Assembly: GCF_040370365.1 (NCBI RefSeq) | Contig: NZ_BAABWQ010000004.1 | Location: 682,001 to 746,000 of the forward strand | Direction of reading: 5' to 3' | Origin: Shimia sp040370365 | Lineage (GTDB): Bacteria > Pseudomonadota > Alphaproteobacteria > Rhodobacterales > Rhodobacteraceae | DNA length: 64,000 nt | In this document: positions 35,485-43,331 of the stretch, in pieces | How the letters are laid out: each line of letters opens with the position of its first letter | Numbering within the stretch: position 1 is the stretch's first letter | Translations under genes and position numbers: made by a program | The notes under the pieces: generated by a model | Databases searched by the model: none | Told to the model about the DNA's origin: nothing | What the model saw: the letters and a program-made list of their open reading frames with translations, nothing else

Positions 35485-36467
35485 GCTTTCTCCAGACGTT
35501 TGGCTACAATTGCTTTGGTATCTGCATCACAGAACGCCGCGTCAAGCGCGGTCTGGTTGATCTCAGCAAAATCCGCCTCACCCCAATCAAAGGCCTGCGC
35601 CAGCATCTCATATTCACGTCGCATAGTGGTGTGAAAAAATGGCGGATCATCGGTGCTGACCGTCACTTTGACGCCCGCATCTCGTAATTTCTGAATGGGA
35701 TGGGACGCAAAATCTGGGAACAACCCCAACACAACGTTAGAGCCGGGACAGACTTCCAATGTGATCTGTCGTGCCACCAATTCTTTGATCAAAGCAGGAT
35801 CTTCCATGGCGCGCACACCATGGCCAATCCGCTCTACCTTCAAATCGTTCAAGGCGTCCCACACACTTTCGGGTCCACCAAATTCACCCGCATGAGTGGT
35901 CAATTTCAATCCAGCTTCACGCGCTTGATCATAGGCGTAAGCAAAATCGCCCTGTGTAAATTGGCCTTCGTCACCGCCCATACCAAACCCCACGACAAAT
36001 TTGCCGGCGGTCTCTGCAGCACATAAAGCGGAGGCGCGGGATTTTTCGGGCCCAAAGTGGCGCACAGCGGTCACAACACCCCGCAATGTGATTCCGTGCT
36101 TGGCTTCTGCTGCTGCAGCGGCTTCCTCGATGGCCTGAAGATATTCACGCCACGCCCCCACATCGCCGCCACCGCAAAAATCGGGACTTATGAAGCTCTC
36201 GGTGTACACCACACCATTGGCGGCACTTTCCTCAAGCCATGCAGCAGTCAGTCTCGAAAACTCCTCCGGACCGGTCAACACGCTGCTCGCGGCTTCGTAA
36301 ACACTCAAAAAGTGCACAAAGTTTTCGAACGCGTAACCGCCATCGGCAGTGAAGACCTTGCTCAAGTCCTGCTTTTTCTCATGCGCCAATTGCTTGATGA
36401 AAGCGGGTGGCGCCGCGCCTTCATGGTGGATGTGAAGCTCTACTTTTGGCAGGTCAGCAACAGTCAT
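35481..36467 (-). CDS. add: adenosine deaminase
   Basis: A 328-residue zinc TIM-barrel deaminase converting adenosine to inosine. Metal-binding HxH is in KVELHIHHEGA, the catalytic region is LTTHAGEFGGPESVWDAL (His, Glu), and the later His and Asp pairs are in ERIGHGVRAMEDP and VTVSTDDPPFFHTTM. Four-base overlaps with deoB upstream and upp downstream indicate translational coupling within the nucleoside-salvage operon. Adenine deaminase-type variants of this family exist, but context favours adenosine. Confidence 0.93.
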   Translation of the reverse strand: MTVADLPKVELHIHHEGAAPPAFIKQLAHEKKQDLSKVFTADGGYAFENFVHFLSVYEAASSVLTGPEEFSRLTAAWLEESAANGVVYTESFISPDFCGGGDVGAWREYLQAIEEAAAAAEAKHGITLRGVVTAVRHFGPEKSRASALCAAETAGKFVVGFGMGGDEGQFTQGDFAYAYDQAREAGLKLTTHAGEFGGPESVWDALNDLKVERIGHGVRAMEDPALIKELVARQITLEVCPGSNVVLGLFPDFASHPIQKLRDAGVKVTVSTDDPPFFHTTMRREYEMLAQAFDWGEADFAEINQTALDAAFCDADTKAIVAKRLEKA

Positions 36468-37672
36468 AGAAAATTCCTTCCGCGTGGGGGCGTTAGTCCG
36501 AGATGGGTCGCCGCCGTCGCCGCCACATCTATAAAGTCAATCAATCCAGCTTCACCAGCGCCAACACCCGCGCAGAGAACGGGCACGCGCTCGCGGGTGT
36601 GATCCGTGCCGGGCCAGCTTGGGTCATTGCCGTGATCTGCTGTTAGGATCAAGAGGTCATCCTCCCGCAATTTGCCCATAAACGCTCCAATCTCCCGATC
36701 AAACCATTCCAATGCGCGGGCATAGCCAGAAATGTCCCGACGGTGACCGTACAAGCTGTCAAACTCAACGAAGTTTGCAAACGTCAGACTGCCGCCTGGC
36801 GCTGTCTCTACAAGCCCGTTTAAATCCACCATCAGTTTGGCGTCGCTGCCTTTGGTACAGCTGTCGATGCCCGCCATCGTGAGAATGTCGCCAATTTTGC
36901 CGACACCTAACACCGCCCCTCCTGCGTCTTGCACCCAATTGGTCAACAAAGGGGCGGGAGGCGCAATCGCAAAATCACGCCGGTTGGTGGTGCGTTCAAA
37001 ACCATTCTCAGCGTCGCCGACAAAGGGCCTCGCAATCACCCGACCAATCTTCATGGCGTGCAACGTCGGCGCAAGGTCGCGACAGAGGTCGATCAGCCGC
37101 TCAAGACCAAAATACTCTTCGTGTGCAGCAATCTGAAACACGCTGTCCGCCGAGGTGTAGCAAATCGGCATACCGGTCTTCACGTGCTCCGCGCCCAGGT
37201 CATTGATGATCACAGTGCCGGAGGCGTGACAATTGCCCAAGATACCCTGTGTCCCAGCAAGCGCGCTCGCTTTCGCAACCAAGTCCTCTGGAAAACACGG
37301 CGTTGTCTTGGGGAAATACCCCCAATCCCACGGCACGGGCAAACCAGCGAGCTCCCAATGACCAGAGGGTGTGTCTTTGCCGGGGCTCTGCTCATTTGCG
37401 GCGCCCCAAAATCCAACCGGCGTTGCATCAAGTCCAGGTGTTTCGTCACCAGATGCCATGCGCGTCGCGGCGCCAAGGCCCAGCGCGTCAAGATTGGGCA
37501 CCTTCAAAGGCCCCGAACGCCCATCCTGTGCACGACCTTCAGCACAAGCCTGCGCAATATGCGCAAGCGTATTTGATCCAGTATCCGGCAGATCTTCATT
37601 GAAAAACACATTCGCATCAACTGCACCTCCGCAGCCAACGGAATCCATCACAACCAAAAACACCCGTGCCAT
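36464..37672 (-). CDS. deoB: phosphopentomutase
   Basis: A 402-residue alkaline-phosphatase-superfamily mutase that interconverts (deoxy)ribose-1- and -5-phosphate. Metal-binding residues are visible in RVFLVVMDSVGCGGAVDA, SGHWELAG and LLILTADHGNDPSWPGTDHTRERVPVL. It overlaps add by 4 bases and starts immediately after the deoA stop. It links the phosphorylase products to central metabolism. Confidence 0.97.
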   Translation of the reverse strand: MARVFLVVMDSVGCGGAVDANVFFNEDLPDTGSNTLAHIAQACAEGRAQDGRSGPLKVPNLDALGLGAATRMASGDETPGLDATPVGFWGAANEQSPGKDTPSGHWELAGLPVPWDWGYFPKTTPCFPEDLVAKASALAGTQGILGNCHASGTVIINDLGAEHVKTGMPICYTSADSVFQIAAHEEYFGLERLIDLCRDLAPTLHAMKIGRVIARPFVGDAENGFERTTNRRDFAIAPPAPLLTNWVQDAGGAVLGVGKIGDILTMAGIDSCTKGSDAKLMVDLNGLVETAPGGSLTFANFVEFDSLYGHRRDISGYARALEWFDREIGAFMGKLREDDLLILTADHGNDPSWPGTDHTRERVPVLCAGVGAGEAGLIDFIDVAATAATHLGLTPPRGRNFL

Positions 37673-38977
37673 CTACCGGCTCCTCTCGTGAATGAGCGGC
37701 GGCTTATCAGGCATCGCGTCACCAATCACAATGGCCTTTTGCACCGCCGCTTCTGCCAGTAACGCTGCGTCTTCCCGCGCAGCATGCAAACGCATCAGCG
37801 GCTGCCCCGCCTCCACACGATCCCCAAGCCGCACAACTTCGGAAAAGCCAACTGCTGGGTTGATCACGTCACTTTCAACCTGACGTCCGCCACCAAGTCC
37901 CACCACCGCCAGCCCTAAGGCTTCGCCATCCATCATTTGCACGTATCCTGACGTGGGAGCAGCGACTTCGCGGATGATCGGTGCTTCTGGCAGAAACCGC
38001 TGCCATTCTTCGGCAAATCGGATCGGCCCTCCCATCGCGGCCACCATCCGGCCAAAGACCTCAGCCGCTTTGCCATTGGTCAGCACCTCAGACATACGCC
38101 TTGCGCCGTCGTCTAAATCTGTGGCGAGGCCTGCACTTGCGAGCAACCCGGCGCCCAAGGCAACTGACAACTCCGCCAAAGGTCCACTTTTGGCGTTGCA
38201 AAGAACGTCCATGCATTCAGACACTTCCAACGCATTGCCCAAAGCTGGCGCAAGCGGTTGATTCATATCTGAAATCACCGCGCTGGTGGGGCATCCTGCT
38301 AAATTCGCTGTGCTCACCAACGATCCCGCCAATGCCTGCGCCTCAGTGACCGATTTCATAAACGCGCCAGAGCCAACTTTGACGTCAAGCACCAGACCTT
38401 CCAGTCCTGCCGCCAGCTTTTTGGATAGGATCGACGCGGTGATCAAATCGAGGCTCTCCACCGTCGCCGTCACATCTCGGATGGCATAGAGCCGCTTGTC
38501 GGCTGGTGCAATTTCCGCTGTTGCGCTGACAATCGCACAACCTACATCCGCCACCACCTGCCTGAAACGCGCTTCCGTCAGGCTGGTCGAAAGCCCCGGA
38601 ATCGCCTCCAGCTTGTCCAGCGTCCCGCCTGTGTGCCCAAGACCACGGCCTGAAATCATCGGCACGTAGGCCCCACACGCCACAAGTGCCGGGGCCAGCA
38701 CCAAAGACACGCAATCGCCAACGCCGCCTGTTGAATGCTTGTCTAAGACAGGTGCGGGCAGCCCCCAAGACATCTTGTCCCCGCTGTCGCGCATCGCCAG
38801 CGTCAGCGCGACACGCCCTTCTTCCGACAATCCTCGCAAACACACGCCCATCGCAAAGGCACCGGCCTGTGCATCCGACACCACACCATCCGCCAAACCC
38901 CTGGCAAACCACGCCAATGCATCGCGGCTTGGCGTCTTTCCTTTGCGCAGCTCTGCGATAATCGCGCGGGCATCCAT
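37673..38977 (-). CDS. deoA: thymidine phosphorylase
   Basis: A 434-residue pyrimidine-nucleoside phosphorylase. The family signature is DKHSTGGVGDCVSLVLAPALVACGAYVPMISGRGLGHTGGTLDKL (phosphate and base binding, near residues 78-125), with the C-terminal PYNP domain (LVRLGDRVEAGQPLMRLHAA). It cleaves thymidine/deoxyuridine to base and deoxyribose-1-phosphate. Follows cdd with no gap and abuts deoB, so it is tightly co-expressed. Confidence 0.96.
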   Translation of the reverse strand: MDARAIIAELRKGKTPSRDALAWFARGLADGVVSDAQAGAFAMGVCLRGLSEEGRVALTLAMRDSGDKMSWGLPAPVLDKHSTGGVGDCVSLVLAPALVACGAYVPMISGRGLGHTGGTLDKLEAIPGLSTSLTEARFRQVVADVGCAIVSATAEIAPADKRLYAIRDVTATVESLDLITASILSKKLAAGLEGLVLDVKVGSGAFMKSVTEAQALAGSLVSTANLAGCPTSAVISDMNQPLAPALGNALEVSECMDVLCNAKSGPLAELSVALGAGLLASAGLATDLDDGARRMSEVLTNGKAAEVFGRMVAAMGGPIRFAEEWQRFLPEAPIIREVAAPTSGYVQMMDGEALGLAVVGLGGGRQVESDVINPAVGFSEVVRLGDRVEAGQPLMRLHAAREDAALLAEAAVQKAIVIGDAMPDKPPLIHERSR

Positions 38978-39397
38978 TTAGTCGCGATCCTTGTGATCTG
39001 TGTCCATATGATCCGTGCTAAACGCACCCGGCAAAAGCTCTGCCATTGTCATGCTCACCCGCACACCATCAAGATTCGCCAACGTCACTTTGGTGTCTTT
39101 TGCGCCAAATTCGGCGATCTTTTGTCGGCACCCGCCGCATGGGCTGACTGGCTCTTTGCTGTCCGCCACCACAAACACTTCGGTCAGCCGGGTATCCCCC
39201 GCTGCCACCATGGCTGCAATAGCCCCCGCTTCGGCACATGTGCCCTCAGGGTAGGCAATGTTCTCCACGTTGCAGCCCGCGTATTTTACACCGCTTTCCG
39301 ACATAACTGCCGCGCCAACTTTGAAGTTGGAATAAGGCGCATAGGCGTTCTCTCGCACCTCAAAGGCGAGCGTTTCAAGGTTCTTTTCCTGACTCAT
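38978..39397 (-). CDS. cdd: cytidine deaminase
   Basis: A 139-residue homotetrameric-type cytidine deaminase. The zinc site is complete: CNVENIAYPEGTCAEAGAIAAM (Cys, Glu) and PCGGCRQKIAEF (two Cys). It deaminates cytidine and deoxycytidine to uridines, feeding DeoA and Upp. Overlaps the upstream cupin gene by 4 bases and the deoA start follows its stop directly. Confidence 0.97.
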   Translation of the reverse strand: MSQEKNLETLAFEVRENAYAPYSNFKVGAAVMSESGVKYAGCNVENIAYPEGTCAEAGAIAAMVAAGDTRLTEVFVVADSKEPVSPCGGCRQKIAEFGAKDTKVTLANLDGVRVSMTMAELLPGAFSTDHMDTDHKDRD

Positions 39398-40482
39398 TTG
39401 TCGATCACTTTCGTCTCAAAGGCACCCGACAAAGTCACTTCCAAAAGCTCAATGTCGTCGCTGGGATTGGCGTAGCGGGTTTTCATTTCCGGGGGGATAA
39501 CAAAGGCATCTCCGGCTTCAAGAGAGAACGGCGCGCGGCCCTCTCCCTCCAAAAGCATCGTGCCCCGCATCACAAAGGTAAAGTGTATGTCCGCGTCGTG
39601 CGCGCTCCACTTTGGCATGCCGCTGCCGCGTCGAACCACCTGCACGCCCGCCACATCTTTGGTGTTGAGGGCAATGGTTGTGTCGCGACACGTAAAGCCA
39701 GGCAAACGGAACGGCTTCCACGCAGCGTCTTCGGCCAAATTATGCACAAACCGCTGCCCATCCCATTCGCGCTCAGGACGCGCGTGTGGCGTGGGCAATG
39801 ACATATCGTGATCTATCTCAGTCACGTGATCTGCTGGCACGCCAATTTCGATGACTTGTAAATCATCGCTGGCCTCGCAGACCCGGTGACGTATCTCAGG
39901 CGGCTGTATGAAACAGTCCCCCGCATTAAGCCGGCGCATACCGCCCTGATCTTCATACAAAACATCAACCCAGCCGTTCACACAGAAGATCAGCTGAAAC
40001 CCAACCTTATGGTAATGCACCATGTCGGGTACGGGCCCACCATCAGGAATGCGAATGTGACTCGCGATCATCGCGCCACCTAAGCGATCTGGCACCAGAT
40101 CGCGGTAGTGCATTCCCGCTCTACCAATCACCCAAGGCGCCTGATCTGCCAGTCGCCGCACCACAAAGGAGTGTTGCACCTGCGGCAAAACCAACGGCGG
40201 GTTCAATTCTGCAATCTCAATTGTTGTGCCATTGGGGGCGACCAAGCGCCGAGCACCTTCGGCAAAACCGTCGGGATCATCAGTCAAAATCCGAACGGTT
40301 CCTGCATCGCCAGAGGCGTCTTTTTCAATCCGCAACCGAATGCCATGCCCGGAAAACACAGCCACAGTTGGGTCATCCGCCGGATAGATCATATCCATGC
40401 GCATCTTTAGTGTTTTGGTGTAAAAGGGGATATCATCACGCAACTCTTGCGTTGGCAAAAGAATTTCGGCTCTGACTTCCAC
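39394..40482 (-). CDS. VOC-like domain fused to a bicupin, first gene of the nucleoside-salvage operon
   Basis: A 362-residue protein. The first 100 residues look like a glyoxalase/VOC half-domain (LLPTQELRDDIPFYTKTLKMRM, VAVFSGHGIRLRIE); the rest is two cupin barrels (MVHYHKVGFQLIFCVNGWVDVLYEDQGG with PPEIRHRV; and HDADIHFTFVMRGTMLLEGEG with VIPPEMKTRY). The start is GTG at 40482, because AAGGAGG lies seven bases upstream. It overlaps cdd by 4 bases, so it belongs to the cdd-deoA-deoB-add-upp operon. Its reaction is unknown; a step in base or sugar catabolism is an inference from position. Confidence 0.8.
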   Translation of the reverse strand: MEVRAEILLPTQELRDDIPFYTKTLKMRMDMIYPADDPTVAVFSGHGIRLRIEKDASGDAGTVRILTDDPDGFAEGARRLVAPNGTTIEIAELNPPLVLPQVQHSFVVRRLADQAPWVIGRAGMHYRDLVPDRLGGAMIASHIRIPDGGPVPDMVHYHKVGFQLIFCVNGWVDVLYEDQGGMRRLNAGDCFIQPPEIRHRVCEASDDLQVIEIGVPADHVTEIDHDMSLPTPHARPEREWDGQRFVHNLAEDAAWKPFRLPGFTCRDTTIALNTKDVAGVQVVRRGSGMPKWSAHDADIHFTFVMRGTMLLEGEGRAPFSLEAGDAFVIPPEMKTRYANPSDDIELLEVTLSGAFETKVIDK

Positions 40483-40647
40483 ACGATGCCTCCTTGTTTG
40501 ACGGATCACAGAAGATTGTAACCAAATGGTCAAAAATACAAGCACCTGCCGCCACGTCAGATTTGTGCATTTTCACCGCCACAAAACTGGTTTAAGGCTG
40601 AACTAATTCTTCGGAACACCCCGGCGCATATCAAACAGAGGTCTTTT

Positions 40648-42927
40648 ATGTCAGACAATCGCAATCAATCGCTACGGGACGCGGCTCTGTTTTACCATGC
40701 GAATCCCAAACCGGGTAAGCTGGAAATTCGTGCCACCAAACCTTTGGCCAACGGCCGCGACTTATCGCGCGCCTATTCGCCCGGTGTGGCCGAAGCCTGT
40801 CTTGAGATCAAAGAAGACGCTGCAAATGCCGCTCTTTACACCTCTCGGCAAAACCTTGTTGCTGTTGTGACCAACGGCACCGCCGTACTTGGCCTTGGCA
40901 ATATTGGCGCATTGGCCTCCAAACCAGTGATGGAGGGCAAGGCGGTCTTGTTCAAAAAGTTCGCCAATATCGACTGCTTCGACATTGAGCTTGACCAATC
41001 CGACCCCGAAAAGCTTGCCGATATCGTGTGCGCCATGGGCCCCACCTTTGGTGCAATCAATCTCGAAGACATCAAAGCGCCCGATTGCTTTATTGTTGAA
41101 AAAATCTGCCGCGAGCGCATGAATATCCCGGTATTTCATGACGACCAGCACGGCACAGCCATTGTTGTCGGCGCCGCGGCCACCAATGCCCTACAGGTGG
41201 CAGGTAAGAAATTCGAAGACATCAAAATCGTGTCCACAGGTGGCGGCGCGGCTGGCATTGCCTGCCTCAACATGCTGCTAAAACTTGGCGTAAAGCGTGA
41301 AAACGTCTGGCTCTGCGATATCCACGGGCTGGTTTACGAGGGCCGCGAAGAGGACATGAACCCCCAAAAGGCTGAATTTGCGCAGAAATCTGACCTGCGC
41401 GAACTCAAAGACGTGATGGATGACGCCGACATGTTCCTCGGCCTCTCAGGCCCCGGTGTGTTGAAACCTGAGCTGGTCGCCAAAATGACCGCGCAACCCA
41501 TCATTTTTGCATTGGCCAATCCAACGCCAGAAATCATGCCTGAAGACGCCCGCAAAGTGGCTCCCGATGCCATCATCGCAACCGGACGCTCCGATTTTCC
41601 CAATCAGGTCAACAACGTCCTCTGTTTCCCGTTCATCTTCCGCGGTGCATTGGATGTGGGCGCAACAGAAATCAACGATGACATGTGCGTGGCCTGCGTG
41701 AACGGTATTGCCGAACTCGCGCGCGCCACCACATCTGCCGAAGCCGCCGCCGCCTACAAAGGTGAACAACTCACGTTTGGCGCAGAATACCTCATCCCCA
41801 AACCGTTTGATCCGCGCCTCGTGGGCGTCGTGTCCGCAGCAGTGGCCCAAGCCGCAATGGAGAGCGGTGTGGCGACGCGGCCGATCGACAACATCGATGC
41901 CTACATTCACAAACTCAACCAATCGGTGTTCAAATCCGCGCTTTTGATGCGTCCCGTGTTTGAAACCGCCCAAAAGGCCTCACGCCGTATTGTGTTCGCT
42001 GAGGGCGAAGACGAACGGGTGTTGCGCGCGGCACAAGCAATTTTGGAAGAGACCACCGAGACGCCAATCCTCATTGGCCGCCCTGACGTGATCGATGCCC
42101 GATGCGAGCGCGCGGGGCTTGCCATACGCCCAGGTCAAGATTTTCAGATCGTGAACCCAGAAAATGACCCGCGGTATTTTGACTATTGGAACAGCTATCA
42201 CGAACTCATGGAGCGCGAAGGTGTCACGCCTGATCTGGCCAAAGCAATCATGCGCACCAACACCACCGCCATTGGCGCGATTATGGTTCATCGCGAAGAG
42301 GCCGACAGCCTCATTTGCGGCACGTTTGGAGAGTACCGCTGGCATCTGAACTATCTGGAACAAGTGTTGGGGCACCAAACCGTGTCACCCCACGGCGCTT
42401 TGTCATTGATGATCTTGGAAGACGGGCCCCTGTTCATCGCGGACACGCAGGTGCATGAGCTGCCTACCCCTGAGGACATTGCGCGCATCGCCGAGGGCGC
42501 GGCGCGCCACGTGCGCCGTTTTGGACTGGAGCCAAAAATTGCGCTGTGTTCACAAAGCCAGTTTGGCAACCATCGGCAGGGCTCTGGAAAACGGCTGCGC
42601 GAAGCCCTTGCCATACTGGACAGCAAGCCTCGCGATTTTGCCTATGAGGGTGAGATGAACGTCGACACGGCGCTGGATCCAGAGCTGCGTGCGCGCATCT
42701 TCCCCCGCACTCGGCTTGAAGGGGAGGCCAATGTTTTGGTCTTTGCACATGCGGATGCGGCGTCTGGCGTGCGCAACATTCTGAAAATGCGCGCGGGCGG
42801 CTTAGAAGTTGGACCAATCCTTATGGGGATGGGCAACCGCGCCCATATCGTGAGCCCCTCGATCACCCCACGTGGTCTCTTGAACATGGCAGCCATCGCT
42901 GGAACGCCCGTGACTCACTACGGCTAA
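40648..42927 (+). CDS. maeB: NADP-dependent malic enzyme with phosphotransacetylase-like C-terminal domain
   Basis: A 759-residue MaeB-type enzyme decarboxylating malate to pyruvate. The malic domain contains YSPGVAEACLEIKED, NGTAVLGLGNIGALASKPVMEGK, DIKAPDCFIVE and FHDDQHGTAIV; the NAD(P)-binding part has STGGGAAGIACLNMLL. From about residue 430 a PTA/PTB-like domain follows (RRIVFAEGEDERVLRAA, LSLMILEDGPLFIADTQV), which in this family is regulatory (acetyl-CoA) rather than catalytic. Length is typical. Monocistronic, followed by a hairpin. Confidence 0.95.
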   Translation: MSDNRNQSLRDAALFYHANPKPGKLEIRATKPLANGRDLSRAYSPGVAEACLEIKEDAANAALYTSRQNLVAVVTNGTAVLGLGNIGALASKPVMEGKAVLFKKFANIDCFDIELDQSDPEKLADIVCAMGPTFGAINLEDIKAPDCFIVEKICRERMNIPVFHDDQHGTAIVVGAAATNALQVAGKKFEDIKIVSTGGGAAGIACLNMLLKLGVKRENVWLCDIHGLVYEGREEDMNPQKAEFAQKSDLRELKDVMDDADMFLGLSGPGVLKPELVAKMTAQPIIFALANPTPEIMPEDARKVAPDAIIATGRSDFPNQVNNVLCFPFIFRGALDVGATEINDDMCVACVNGIAELARATTSAEAAAAYKGEQLTFGAEYLIPKPFDPRLVGVVSAAVAQAAMESGVATRPIDNIDAYIHKLNQSVFKSALLMRPVFETAQKASRRIVFAEGEDERVLRAAQAILEETTETPILIGRPDVIDARCERAGLAIRPGQDFQIVNPENDPRYFDYWNSYHELMEREGVTPDLAKAIMRTNTTAIGAIMVHREEADSLICGTFGEYRWHLNYLEQVLGHQTVSPHGALSLMILEDGPLFIADTQVHELPTPEDIARIAEGAARHVRRFGLEPKIALCSQSQFGNHRQGSGKRLREALAILDSKPRDFAYEGEMNVDTALDPELRARIFPRTRLEGEANVLVFAHADAASGVRNILKMRAGGLEVGPILMGMGNRAHIVSPSITPRGLLNMAAIAGTPVTHYG

Positions 42928-43331
42928 CTTAACCCCAGCAAAACACGTAAAGCGCAGCTCCAGAAATGTCCTAAAACGACAGTTTCTGGACTGCGCTTCC
43001 GGTTTAAGATCGGCAGCAATAGCGCACAAAATCCCGCTGATTGTGCCGCCTGAATCGAAGGAAAGATTCGGCAACGAGCGCACAACAGGCTGCCAAAATT
43101 AAGATCACACTCACCTCAATTCGACCATTTTTTAATCACCCTGTGGAAATGATGGGGATATCATGGAGACTGAGGGGCCAAGGTTTGCCTCTTCCCACCC
43201 GACAACTTAAGAGTGGGCCAAATCTCGTTGAGAAACCTACAACGGTGTAGTCCTCTCAATGACCCGTAGCAACGGCGCTGCATTCCCTGAAATCCACGCC
43301 CCACATGGGGTAGGCAGAGGTGTCGCTCGCT
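42928..43331. other. maeB-nirB intergenic region
   Basis: About 400 bases without a gene. It contains the maeB hairpin at 42950-42998, a possible sigma-54 -24/-12-like element at 43174-43188 (GG-N10-GC in GGGGCCAAGGTTTGC) and short hairpins in the putative nirB leader (CTACA-acgg-TGTAG; CCCCA-ca-TGGGG). No tRNA or known RNA family recognised. Confidence 0.5.
42950..42998 (+). terminator. hairpin downstream of maeB
   Basis: Bulged stem AAGCGCAG-ct-CCAGAAA / TTTCTGG-a-CTGCGCTT with a 16-base loop, 22 bases after the maeB stop. No T-tract follows directly, so it may be a 3'-end structure rather than a strict intrinsic terminator. Confidence 0.55.
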
